DNA of 64,000 bases from CAVPDA01 sp963702495 (GTDB lineage: Bacteria > Pseudomonadota > Gammaproteobacteria > Burkholderiales > Rhodocyclaceae): positions 124,001 to 188,000 of the forward strand of contig CAVPDA010000004.1 of the NCBI GenBank assembly GCA_963702495.1. Direction: 5' to 3'. Below the pieces are notes generated by a model that worked only from the letters and a program-made list of their open reading frames with translations, did not search any database and was not told the origin of the DNA. Within the stretch, counting starts at the first letter, position 1, and each line of letters starts with the position of its first letter. This document shows positions 37,539 to 46,542 of this stretch, in pieces. A program made the translations under genes and the position numbers.

Positions 37539-39635
37539 CTAGCGCGAAGAAACCGCCGCCGCCGCAGCGAGGGTGCACACCGTGATCAGTTCGCGGCCGA
37601 ACACATCGCGCGTGAAATAGGTGTTGCCGGCGAACTGGGAGTTGCAGCCCGGCGCCTCGACCACATGCTGTCTGCCGGCGAAGGCATCGTCCCCCGCCTG
37701 GCTTCCGCGGCCAAGGTCGGCAATGCTGGCCACACCGCGGCCGCCGCTGGTGCCCTGGGAGCCGTCGGCCTGCCCCGGGCTTGCCGTCAGCACGAAGTGG
37801 GCGGGCGAGGCCTCTTCGCTCAAATCGAAGGCCGACGGAACGATCTCGGTCAGCGCCACGACCATTTTCCCGCCGCCTTGCCCGACTCCGCCAAAGCCTG
37901 CATGGCCTGCGCTCGCGGCATCGGCGGCAGCACCGCCGTCCCGGCCGGGGCCGGCGCTGCCGGGCGTTGCGTCCGGCCCGCCACTGTTGCCGCCGGGCCG
38001 GTGCGTCGCCGCGCGGGCCACGATCGTTCCCGGCGGGAAAGTGCCGCCCAGACCGGGATTGAGATTGCTCGGGCCCGACGGTCCGAGGCCGCCGCCGCTG
38101 CCGCCCGGCCGGTGGATCGAGTACATCACCGTGGCTCCACCCGGAGGCGGCGTCCATCCGGCCGGCGGCGTATGAAGAAAACGTGGCGTCAGCAGGCCCG
38201 AATCGAAGGCGGCTGGACCGAGCGTCGGCACACTCGCTCCGGGAAACCGGACGCTCGAAGCAAAGGGGAGGTTCGCATCCGCGATCACACCGGCCCAGTC
38301 GGTGGGGCCTCTCGCGAGGCCTGTTTGCCCCGCCGTCGTGCCGTCCGCAGCCGTGGACAGAGTTCCGCCCTTGGCAGCGAATTCTGCGAAGCGGCTAGTC
38401 CTCGCGTCCGCTGCGGCAAGCTCCTCCGAGGTACTGAGCACGAGCTTGTCTCCGATCATCACCACCACGTCGGCCTTGATCTTGCCGCCGAGGTTGACGA
38501 CATTGTCCACCACCGCCTTGGCGGCACCCGCGGACAGGACCACCTGCCCGCCGCCTGCACCGACGGTCCTGGTAATCTGCTCGGCCACGGCGTCGCTCAC
38601 CGCGAACGAGACGAGTTGGTCGCCGTAGAGATCCAAAGTCATCGTATCGCGTGCCCCGATCTGCCCGCGCTTGACCGCCGCCCCGACCAATTCACCCTTG
38701 CCGGCGCCGGGCGCGACGAGGGCGCCCAGGCCTCCGGCGACCACGTCGGTCGGCGCCGGCTCGATGATCCGCGTCGTCGTGGCAACGGGCGCCGCGAGAG
38801 CAGTCGCAGCCGGCAGCAAGATCGCCGCACCGATGCCGGTCAGGCCTGTGGCTGCCGGGCTCAGCACCGCGGGCTGGAGGGTGATCGTCTGCAGGGGCGG
38901 CAATGCCGGTGTCGGCAGGCCGGCCGGCTGGATAGTGGCGATTGCGGTCGGGTTGATCGTCGCCGTCAGGGATGGGGAAATCGTGGCGGACGGAAGCGGC
39001 TGAATCGTGGTGGCGGTCACCGTCGGCTTGATTGCCGTCGTCAACGTGGGAGAGAGGGTCGCGCTCGGCAGCGGCTGGATCGCGGTGACGGTCGCCGTCG
39101 GCTTGATCGCCGTCGTCAGCGTGGGAGAGAGCGTCGCGCTCGGCAGCGGCTGGATCGCAGTGACGGTCGCGGTCGGCTTGATCGCCGTCGTCAGCGTGGG
39201 AGAGAGGGTCGCGGTCGACAGCGGCTGGATCGCGGTGACGGTCGCCGTCGGCTTGATCGCCGTCGTCAGCGTCGGCGAGATCGGCGTCACCGTCGTGTTG
39301 ACGGTCGTGGTCAGCACGGGCGAGATGGTCGCGGGCGGCAGCGGCTGGATCGCAGTGACGGTCGCGGTCGGCTTGATCGCCGTCGTCAAGGTGGGCGAAA
39401 TCGGCGTTACCGCCGGTTTGACCGTCGTCGTCAGGGCGGGTGATATCGGTGTCACCACCGGTTTGATCGTCGTCGTCAGCGCGGGCGAAATGGTGGCCGG
39501 CGGCAGCTTCTGGATGGTGGTCAGTTGCGCCATCGCAGGAAATGCCGGCGCCATGGCGAGCAGCGCAAAGCGAAGCAGCCGCGGCGTGCGACTTTGCGCG
39601 GATCGATTCGATTGCCCGTTGTGCGTAGTGTTCAC
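37539..39635 (-). CDS. TpsA-like repeat exoprotein without TPS domain
   Basis: The GTG at 39635 has a strong SD (AGGAGGGG) and starts a signal peptide (RLLRFALLAMAPAFPAMAQ); ATG codons upstream lack this. The 698-aa chain has an N-terminal array of 25-residue repeats (SPTLTTAIKPTATVTAIQPL), then a filamentous-haemagglutinin-like block GQIGARDTMTLDLYGDQLVS, VVLSAGAAKAVVDNVVNLGG. A Gly/Pro-rich region follows, and a C-terminus with two Cys. The normal N-terminal TPS secretion domain (NPNG/haemagglutination activity) is not visible. It lies between a TpsB transporter and a WD40-caspase with gaps of 127 and 12 bp. It may be a degraded or atypical TpsA substrate. Confidence 0.7.
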   Translation of the reverse strand: MNTTHNGQSNRSAQSRTPRLLRFALLAMAPAFPAMAQLTTIQKLPPATISPALTTTIKPVVTPISPALTTTVKPAVTPISPTLTTAIKPTATVTAIQPLPPATISPVLTTTVNTTVTPISPTLTTAIKPTATVTAIQPLSTATLSPTLTTAIKPTATVTAIQPLPSATLSPTLTTAIKPTATVTAIQPLPSATLSPTLTTAIKPTVTATTIQPLPSATISPSLTATINPTAIATIQPAGLPTPALPPLQTITLQPAVLSPAATGLTGIGAAILLPAATALAAPVATTTRIIEPAPTDVVAGGLGALVAPGAGKGELVGAAVKRGQIGARDTMTLDLYGDQLVSFAVSDAVAEQITRTVGAGGGQVVLSAGAAKAVVDNVVNLGGKIKADVVVMIGDKLVLSTSEELAAADARTSRFAEFAAKGGTLSTAADGTTAGQTGLARGPTDWAGVIADANLPFASSVRFPGASVPTLGPAAFDSGLLTPRFLHTPPAGWTPPPGGATVMYSIHRPGGSGGGLGPSGPSNLNPGLGGTFPPGTIVARAATHRPGGNSGGPDATPGSAGPGRDGGAAADAASAGHAGFGGVGQGGGKMVVALTEIVPSAFDLSEEASPAHFVLTASPGQADGSQGTSGGRGVASIADLGRGSQAGDDAFAGRQHVVEAPGCNSQFAGNTYFTRDVFGRELITVCTLAAAAAVSSR
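38990..39500 (-). repeat. 75-bp tandem coding repeats
   Basis: On the plus strand GGCAGCGGCTGGATCGC recurs at 39067, 39142 and 39217, exactly 75 bp apart, with less regular units on both sides. Each unit encodes 25 residues of the exoprotein. Near-identity of the central units at DNA level suggests recent expansion or gene conversion. Confidence 0.85.
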
Positions 39636-39762
39636 AGTGCCCCTCCTGCTACCCATCGGTGTTCCCGCATGCCGCAGACCTTGCCCCGGCACGAGTCGCA
39701 GCCGCCAAATCGTCAACACCCTCATCCGCTTCTCGATTGCCGTGACGTCCCTCGTCACCCGG

Positions 39763-41439
39763 CTAGAAACGCGCCCCCAGTCCGAAATAGGCGCGCAAGT
39801 CCTTGTTGCCTTCCGCCTGCACGATGCGCGTCAGCGGCTTGGCCAATTCCAGGAATCCTGATACGTAGCGGCCGATGTTGAAGCGCAGCCCAAAACCGGC
39901 AGACGCTGCGGAACCCGAGGTCTCGCTGCTGATCAGGGTGCGCTGATTCACGCTGCCGACATCGTAGAAACCGTAGGCCGTGTAGCTGGTGAGCAGCGTG
40001 TCGGGCAGCGCGCCGGCATAGCGCAGCTCGAGCTTGAGCGCCGCACCCGAGTCACCCACCAGCTCCGACGGGTCGTAGCCCCGACCGAACTGTTCGCCGC
40101 CATAGCTGAACAGCTCCGGGGTCAGCAGGTCGGAAAAGGCATACTGGGCATTTGCCGCGGCCAGCACCGACCACTCGTTGGTGATCGACTGCAGGCGAGC
40201 GCCGTAGAGGGTTATCTTGGTGAAGTCGCTCTTTCCGGTCGGACGGGAGAGCCCCGGTGCGCCGTTGTCGCTGGCACCCATGGCGTTCAGGCCCTGGCTC
40301 ATCTCCATGTCCAGGATGCTGATCCCGAGGTGGCTGTCGGCGTGGTCCCAGGTGCCGCCCAGGCGCAGCGGCCGGATGCGGTCCGTGGAAACATTGGCGG
40401 AGTTGACGTCGGTTTCGCCGTTGTATCCGCTCAGGCCGAAACGGGCGGAGAAGTTCGTGCTGCGACTGCGCACGAACGGATGGCTGTAGCTGATCCCGGC
40501 GGCTTCGGACGATCCTTGCAGCGTAATCGGTACGACAGCGTCGATCGGCGGTTCCGAACGGGTGACGGAGGCGCTCACGGACAGCTTGCCGCCCTCGCTG
40601 CCGATCGGCTCGTCGTGATTGAGGGACAGGTAATTCACCTCGCTGTTGCCCGTCGTTACAAGCTTGAGGCTGGTCTTGTCGTACTGCCCGAAAATAGAAT
40701 TGAGATCCAGATCCGCCGTGAGGCGCCACGGACCCTGGGACTCGCTGCCATGGTTGTCCACATTCACGCCGCCGGAAGCGGTGCGGTGGGAAAACTGGAT
40801 CACCAGATCGGCGGCGCCGCTCTGCGTCGATGCCGGCGTCAGGGTGGCGCGGGCCGTGGCGCCGGGCAGGTCATTCAGGAGCAGCAGGTAACGCTCCAGG
40901 GCGGCGGAAGTGAGCGGACGAGTCTGTTTGATCTTGTCGGCGTAGGCGTCCACCAGGGATCGTCGCCCGCCCACTTCACCCTCCACCCTCACCTCCGCGA
41001 CATAGCCTTCGACGACGGTGATGCGTACCATGCCCCCCTCGACGGCCTGGGGAGGAACGATGGCCTGGGACAGAATGTAGCCATCGTTGCGGTATTTCGC
41101 GGTCAAGGCATTCGCGATGCCATAGATGTCCGCCAGCGACACCTCGCGATTGAGCCGCGATTCGTACAGACCGCGCAGGGCCGCTGCGGGATATACGGTG
41201 GCGCCTTCGATGGTGAGGTTGTTGAGCGTGAAGCGTATCTCGGCGGCATTGCTCGGCTCGGCCAGCAGGGGTAGCGCGGCGGGTGCCTCGGCAGGCTTGG
41301 CCCGAGGTGTCGGCAGCGGCTGAAACTGCCTTTCGATCTGGCCGGGCAGATCGATGCCCGGAACGACCTGGGCGATGACACCGGAGCTCGAGGCAAAGAG
41401 CACGCATACCGCCAGGACGTCATGCCGCAAAAGTATCAT
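39763..41439 (-). CDS. TpsB-family two-partner secretion transporter
   Basis: A 558-aa ShlB/FhaC/HecB outer-membrane protein. Signal HDVLAVCVLFASSSGVIA; a proline-rich helix; POTRA domains (IRFTLNNLTIEGATVYPAAA, AIVPPQAVEGGMVRITVVEG, GYVAEVRVEGEVG); then the 16-stranded barrel with GGVNVDNHGSESQGPWRLTA and the late FRGY-like QFGRGYDPSELVGDSG, ending in Phe. The ATG at 41439 has AGGGGAAC upstream. It is the first gene of the leftward operon with the exoprotein and WD40-caspase, so its substrate is probably the exoprotein. Confidence 0.9.
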   Translation of the reverse strand: MILLRHDVLAVCVLFASSSGVIAQVVPGIDLPGQIERQFQPLPTPRAKPAEAPAALPLLAEPSNAAEIRFTLNNLTIEGATVYPAAALRGLYESRLNREVSLADIYGIANALTAKYRNDGYILSQAIVPPQAVEGGMVRITVVEGYVAEVRVEGEVGGRRSLVDAYADKIKQTRPLTSAALERYLLLLNDLPGATARATLTPASTQSGAADLVIQFSHRTASGGVNVDNHGSESQGPWRLTADLDLNSIFGQYDKTSLKLVTTGNSEVNYLSLNHDEPIGSEGGKLSVSASVTRSEPPIDAVVPITLQGSSEAAGISYSHPFVRSRSTNFSARFGLSGYNGETDVNSANVSTDRIRPLRLGGTWDHADSHLGISILDMEMSQGLNAMGASDNGAPGLSRPTGKSDFTKITLYGARLQSITNEWSVLAAANAQYAFSDLLTPELFSYGGEQFGRGYDPSELVGDSGAALKLELRYAGALPDTLLTSYTAYGFYDVGSVNQRTLISSETSGSAASAGFGLRFNIGRYVSGFLELAKPLTRIVQAEGNKDLRAYFGLGARF

Positions 41440-42150
41440 TTGCCCGTTCCCCTGATCGTTCCCCGGTCGCAATGACCTGATTCAGCCGGATTGCCAAATT
41501 GCCAGATTGCATGAGGCGAAATGATTGTCGTGCGGAGCGGCGCGACTGTACATACACCGGAAGGCCTAAGCTGGCCGGATGCCTTGCCGAGGCGGCAGGG
41601 TTTCGGCGCACAGAGAAGGGCTACCACAAGCTTCCTGGCACCGGAAACCGGATCGAGACTGAGCCGGCAGGAGAACCAAGCGAACCGTCAAAGCGGCCGG
41701 AGCCCGTGTCGGCTCGCCGACACGGCTGGCGGCATTCTGCCAAACGTTCTTCGCAGCACATTGCAGTATCTGGTCCCCCGACATGCGAACGACCCTGGCC
41801 CCGACCTAGCCCAGATGGAGTTGCGTCGTCCAGGGACATCAAGAATGCAGGTGCCGCAGTCGCCCGAACGCCACGACGCGGCCGGACGCAGGCGTCCGCG
41901 GCAATCGACCCGACACGCTCAGCATTCGCAGCGTGCGATCGGGCCGAAACAAAGATATCGGGGTCGGGCACGGAGCCCGGCAGCCATCCGGCGAGGCGGA
42001 TCCGGTCTGCTCAGCGGCGGGATGCCGGGGGGCCCTGCGACCACGGTCGGTTCGCGACCCGGAGCCATTCACGATGCGGTTGCGATACGGCGACGTTATG
42101 AGGCTGACTGGTCGCACACACAAGAGAGGTACCTCATCCAATTTCAGTCC
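41440..42150. other. Non-coding stretch, about 700 bp
   Basis: Open frames exist on both strands but show no SD, family likeness or internal consistency. The segment is less GC-rich than its left side. The promoter of the TpsB operon should lie near 41450-41600. It leads into an IS1595 remnant, so part of it may be decayed mobile DNA. Confidence 0.45.
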
Positions 42151-42164
42151 GAAGTGTCGGCGGC

Positions 42165-42350
42165 GGCAACGAGGCCGCAAAGAACCCCGCCTTCCGCTGG
42201 ATCAACACGGCGCTGCCCAACCTGAAGACGGCGATGTCGGAAACCTATCATGCCTTCAACTTCGACAAGTATGCCGATCGGGATCTCGCGGAGATGCGCG
42301 CCGGAAGGGCAGCCTATCGCTTCCTCGAATGCTTCAGGTGCGTCTGCGGC
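42165..42350 (+). pseudogene. IS1595-type transposase C-terminal remnant
   Basis: From about 42168 the frame reads NEAAKNPAFRWINTALPNLK, then TAMSETYHAFNFDKYADRDL and AEMRAGRAAYRFLE. The phrase xWIN-x-LxNLKxAxxxTYHAFxFxKYAxRxLAE is the C-terminus of IS1595/ISXO2 transposases. The N-terminal zinc ribbon and catalytic core are absent. The C-terminal end also departs from the usual AEFxYRFNRR. It is a decayed fragment. Confidence 0.75.
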
Positions 42351-42356
42351 TGATGC

Positions 42357-42872
42357 TCACCGCATTCTGCGACGGGGTCTGCGCCGGCAGCGGCCGCTTT
42401 GGTGGATCGAGCTTTGCCCATCAAGCTCACGGTGGGACTCGCACGTCTTGGATCCCAACCTTGTTCGACAGTAGACGGAGACGCAGTACTTCAGATCCGG
42501 ATCTTCATAATTGTTGCTCTTGAAATGGACCTCAAAAGATGAATGGTGCGAGCTGCTGACGAGTCTGAAGTAGGAGAACTGATAACTTCCCTTCGCTGGC
42601 GCTTTGGCTGCCTCGCGGGCCGCCGCGTTCAGTCCGACCTTGGAGCAACTAAAGGTCATACCATTCAGGTCATTGAGGCTGACTTCCCCAGCTGCGGGCG
42701 CCGCGCCAGGCGCAGTTTGTTCCTGTGGCAGGCCTAAAGCTTGAGCGCGGGAGCCATTCTGTGTTGAGGACGCAGTTTGCGCCGGTACCGTGGTCTGTAC
42801 CTCGCTCCGCGGGGGCGTTGCGGTACTGCAGGCGGACAGCACGACTGTCGTGAGTACCAAGATCTTGTTCAT
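42357..42872 (-). CDS. Putative lipoprotein, Cys-containing
   Basis: The ATG at 42872 follows GGAGG and starts MNKILVLTTVVLSAC, a signal with lipobox LSAC. A Ser/Thr/Gln/Pro-rich spacer precedes a folded-looking part (MTFSCSKVGLNAAAREAAKA, YQFSYFRLVSSSHHSSFEVH, YCVSVYCRTRLGSKTC). The last residues (RCRRRPRRRMR) are Arg-rich and lie against the IS1595 remnant, so the native C-terminus may have been replaced. Family not recognised. Base composition is lower in GC than the flanking core genes. Confidence 0.6.
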   Translation of the reverse strand: MNKILVLTTVVLSACSTATPPRSEVQTTVPAQTASSTQNGSRAQALGLPQEQTAPGAAPAAGEVSLNDLNGMTFSCSKVGLNAAAREAAKAPAKGSYQFSYFRLVSSSHHSSFEVHFKSNNYEDPDLKYCVSVYCRTRLGSKTCESHRELDGQSSIHQSGRCRRRPRRRMR

Positions 42873-42994
42873 CGGGGCCTCCAGAGGAATTGGCATCGGG
42901 TGGACGCAGACATAGTCAAACCGCAGGTCATGGCGATTCCGTCTTGTCGGTTGCATGGACGCTCGGATCCGGGTCGAGCCGGATCTTCGGTTCC

Positions 42995-44794
42995 TCAAAG
43001 GCCGTACTGGACGACCTTGTTGCTGAAGGTCCCGACGTAGACCTTGCCGTTTGCGACCACCGGCGTGGAGTACTTGGCAAAGGCGCCCAACCTGTTTGCG
43101 GGGTTCGCGTCGCTATGAAAGAGCTGGTTCAGCTGTCCCTTGTTGGCCTTCCTCGCGTCGTAGGCGACGAGTGCACCCGGAACGACATTGGCGTTTGCAT
43201 CGCCTTGAACCGGGTACACGCCCCAGACTACGCCAGTATTGGGAGCCGTACCGTTGGAAGAGACAACGAGGCGTCCGCCGGGCATGCCGCCGGGCGGAGC
43301 CATATTGCCCGATGCAAACTGTGTTCCTTCGCCTCGGAACCCGGTAATGCGTTTCGTGGCGAAGTCATAGTTGTAGGCTTTCAAGCGCTCGTTTTCGCCC
43401 CAGAGATACACGGTCCCCTGTGTCGCCGTTTCCATGTACACGGGGGTTCCGTGGATGTGAACGCTCTTCCCGTTCGGCGTTTGTGCATGGAGGTTGCGAT
43501 TGAGTTTGATGATGGGCCAGTCGGGATTGGCCTGCGTCGTCGTTGGCAGACCTGCGGGGCCGTTCGGGGCGTTGGGCAAGTAGGTTGCGACGAAGGGGAG
43601 GTTGAACTGGGGATCCCAGGTGTGCTTCCCGAGATTGTCCTTGTTCAGGTTGTAGAGGATGCCGTCCTTGCCGCCACCGATGAGGTTGCCTCGTTCTGGG
43701 ATCAGGAAGACGCCGGCAGAGCCGAGGTCCGCATCACCTGCATCTCCAGCTTCTTGTGGACTCTGCTGCTGGCGCGTGAAATCGCTGAACGCAGCCCAGT
43801 AGTCGGCAACCGCGAGTTTCGGCTTGCCCCCGTCGACATTTGCGAGCCCGGCAGTGTAGTGAAGCTTGACGAAGCACTCGGCGAAGTTGCCGGCCGTCGT
43901 CCCGGGGTCCATTCCATTGCCCGTAGCAAGATAGATGTTGTCACCGTCAATCGCGGGCCCGGAGCCCGACATCCACACCCCGCCTGCGCCTCCGCCCGGC
44001 GTAACGTTCCAGATCGCGGGCGTCGGCGTGAAACCGGCATCGCGGTTGAGGCCGCGCACGTCGTACGCGAGGACGAAGCCGTGCCCGGGGCCGTTTGGGT
44101 TCTCGCCGTTGATCGAGAACGACACAATTAGCGCTTTGTTCCCGCCAGCGTCGGTTAAAAGCCCCAAGCCTGAGCGCATTTTCTGGTACGGCGTTGTGAA
44201 GCCGTTCGCGATGCCGCCGCCGCCGTTGTCTGCATTGCCTTCAATCAGTAGCGGTGGCTTCTTATCGGCGAGGGTGTTGGCGTCGAGTATCCAGAGCATG
44301 TTGTTTCGCTCTTGGTTGCTGCTGCCAGCATTGGGCTTGCCAAACGTCGTCACATAGATGGTGTTGGTTGCCACGTCGATCACCGGTGTCGCGGTAATTC
44401 CCCATTTGCGGTACATGTTGTGAAGGTCCATGCCACTCCCCGGTGGGTTGGCAATGTCGGCCGGGTCGAAAGGCGCGGCGAGCTGGCGCGGTGCCACCAA
44501 CTGGGCACCGGTGTTCACGTCAAAGACATAGGCCGTGTTCGTCATCGTGAACACGTAGAGCCTGTCGCCTACAACGAGCGGCGACACGTCGATCTTCTCG
44601 TCAACAGTGAATTCGCGGATCTTCTTCAGCCTGGGAACGCTTGCGGGCGTCAGAACCGTTTCGAACTTGTTCCAGCCTTGGCGCGTGTTGTTCACACCAA
44701 CCGTCCAAATGTTGACAGCGAAGGCGGGCGAGGGCGAGAGCAATGCAGGTGCAGCGAGCATCGCCAGGACGGATGTACGGAATAGCAGCCTCAT
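42995..44794 (-). CDS. Exported PQQ-type beta-propeller protein
   Basis: A 599-aa protein with signal peptide LAMLAAPALLSPSPAFA; the ATG at 44794 has GGAG upstream. The chain consists of propeller blades of the PQQ/BamB kind: VSPLVVGDRLYVFTMTNTAY, TATPVIDVATNTIYVTTFGK, GSGPAIDGDNIYLATGNGMD, GVFLIPERGNLIGGGKDGIL and STPVVANGKVYVGTFSNKVV. There is no cytochrome domain and no clear catalytic site, so dehydrogenase activity is not implied. The gene has lower GC than its neighbours and lies beside an IS remnant, which suggests acquisition. No partner genes nearby. Confidence 0.8.
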   Translation of the reverse strand: MRLLFRTSVLAMLAAPALLSPSPAFAVNIWTVGVNNTRQGWNKFETVLTPASVPRLKKIREFTVDEKIDVSPLVVGDRLYVFTMTNTAYVFDVNTGAQLVAPRQLAAPFDPADIANPPGSGMDLHNMYRKWGITATPVIDVATNTIYVTTFGKPNAGSSNQERNNMLWILDANTLADKKPPLLIEGNADNGGGGIANGFTTPYQKMRSGLGLLTDAGGNKALIVSFSINGENPNGPGHGFVLAYDVRGLNRDAGFTPTPAIWNVTPGGGAGGVWMSGSGPAIDGDNIYLATGNGMDPGTTAGNFAECFVKLHYTAGLANVDGGKPKLAVADYWAAFSDFTRQQQSPQEAGDAGDADLGSAGVFLIPERGNLIGGGKDGILYNLNKDNLGKHTWDPQFNLPFVATYLPNAPNGPAGLPTTTQANPDWPIIKLNRNLHAQTPNGKSVHIHGTPVYMETATQGTVYLWGENERLKAYNYDFATKRITGFRGEGTQFASGNMAPPGGMPGGRLVVSSNGTAPNTGVVWGVYPVQGDANANVVPGALVAYDARKANKGQLNQLFHSDANPANRLGAFAKYSTPVVANGKVYVGTFSNKVVQYGL

Positions 44795-45903
44795 AATGGT
44801 TTTCTCCAAAGCCGACGAGCGGGTCGTATCCTCGCGCCGAACAGACTCCACAAATTGCATGCGCAATCTGCGCGTCGCGTGGCTTGTGCTTCAGTTCCGC
44901 GCGGTGCTCAGGGTCCGTTGAGCGCCCGCTGGACCTTTTCCGATTATCACTAATCGGGAACTCCCTTGTCCAAATTCTTCGACCGACTGAGCCTGCGGAG
45001 ACTAGACCGGGAATCTTCATGACAAGGCCATGTCCGCTCAGAGATTGCGACCCAGTCATTGGGCCGCAATTTAGGATCGCTGGTGATAGGTGTCAATAGG
45101 CCATTTGGACGTTGGACCGGCTTATCGCCGCCCGACAGGTGACACCCCGCAGACCGTTCTGCCGTGCCGCGTGCAAGCACACAGGTTGCTGCGAGCGCCG
45201 CAACCGTAAGCGTCCCGATTGCGCATGAAACTCAGCCTGTGCGCATTACGTCATCCGGCACGTTTGTGTTCGGTTAGCTGCCGTTCAGAATCGCCGCTTC
45301 GATTCCTTGGATGGCGGCAATTGGCCGGGGGCTGAAGTACGATAGACCAAGGCCAATGGCTATTGACGCTGCTTTGCAGTCGTCCACGTAGCAAGCCTTC
45401 AACGGCCGTTCAGGCCGAGCGGCCGGCCGTCGGCTCGCCTTGGGCAAGTTCGCCTGCCGCAGAAGGAGCAGTCGGTCGAGGCCTGCGGTGCCACGAGTGG
45501 CGTTTCCCCTTCACTGAGCCGACTTGCGTCAGGCGGCCTTGGATTCACCAAGCTCGGCCGGCCGGTCGCCACCTACGTGGGCCCTACGGTCGGACGGCCG
45601 TGTTGCAGGTCCGCCTGCCGTGTTGGCAGGAATCGGTGGTCTGCCCCGAATACTGAACCGAATACGGCACGGGTATTCCGCACCGACACCGCAACCGCAT
45701 TCTTCACCGGGAGGTGGTGTGCCATGATGGAGGTTGCCGGGCCTCGACCGGTCCGGCAAGATCATCCCGCGGGCGCCGCCGGCACCCGGGTTTCCCGAGT
45801 GCAAGAGCGGCGATCGTCGGGCAGAATGATGCGGCGGCGGCGGCGGGTGTCACCCGACGTCCGCTTCCTGCGAAACACCACGAAACGCGAGAGGAGACAA
45901 ATC
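44795..45903. other. 1.1-kb region without a supported gene
   Basis: The right side of the propeller gene and the GST start are separated by 1,109 bp. Open frames of up to about 150 codons are present but have no SD, recognisable motif or matching codon use. GC content fluctuates. No tRNA, repeat or IS end was identified. It may be decayed coding sequence. Confidence 0.45.
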
Positions 45904-46542
45904 ATGAGCCAACCCGTCGTTTACGGCGATGCCATCAGCACCTATGTTCGTTCTGTCCGTCTGGCCCTGGCGGAAAAGGGGGTGCCGCACACGCTCGTGA
46001 CCGTGGACCTGGTCAAGGGTCAGCACAAGGGGGAGGAACATCTGGTCCGGCATCCCTGGGGAAAGATGCCCGCCTTCGAGCACGACGGCAATTCGTTCTA
46101 CGAGGCGTCGGCGATTCTGCGCTACATCGACGAGGTGTTTGCGGGACCGGCGTTGATGCCGTCGACGCCCGTCGAGCGCGCCCGGGTGAATCAGGTGATG
46201 AGCATCAATGACAGCTATGGATACCCGGCGTCGATCACCAATATTTTCATTCCCCGCGTACTCGTGCCCGCACTCGGTGGCCAGACCGACGAGGCCCAGG
46301 TCGAAGCGGCCAAGCCGCAGGCCGCGTTGTTCCTCAAGGAACTCGCGCGGCTGCTGGGCGGGGCAAGCTACTTCGGCGGCGCGACCGTGAGTCTCGCCGA
46401 CTTGCACCTGCTACCGGTATTGACCTATCTTCGGGCCACCCCGGAAGGCCAGGCCTTGCTCGCGGCGGCGCCGAACATCACGGCCTGGATGGACCGCATG
46501 AACCAGCGCAGCAGCGTGCAGGCGGTGATGCCGGCCGCTTGA
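45904..46542 (+). CDS. Glutathione S-transferase
   Basis: A 212-aa GST. The thioredoxin-like N-domain has STYVRSVRLALAEKGVPH, NPWGKMP-type HPWGKMPAFEHDGNSFYEAS and AILRYIDE (the Glu-Ser/Ala glutathione-binding turn). The helical C-domain has VSLADLHLLPVLTYL. The SD GAGAGGAGAC precedes the ATG at 45904. GSTs conjugate or isomerise electrophiles in the cytoplasm; the substrate cannot be inferred. It stands alone. Confidence 0.9.
   Translation: MSQPVVYGDAISTYVRSVRLALAEKGVPHTLVTVDLVKGQHKGEEHLVRHPWGKMPAFEHDGNSFYEASAILRYIDEVFAGPALMPSTPVERARVNQVMSINDSYGYPASITNIFIPRVLVPALGGQTDEAQVEAAKPQAALFLKELARLLGGASYFGGATVSLADLHLLPVLTYLRATPEGQALLAAAPNITAWMDRMNQRSSVQAVMPAA

Noticed and set aside
38990..39500. CRISPR array or MITE cluster
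   Set aside because: The period is 75 bp, in frame with an exported protein, and the units vary as protein repeats do.
41499..42225. Two open frames of about 200-235 codons on the plus strand
   Set aside because: No start signal, no conserved motif and odd composition; only the last part resembles a transposase remnant in yet another frame.
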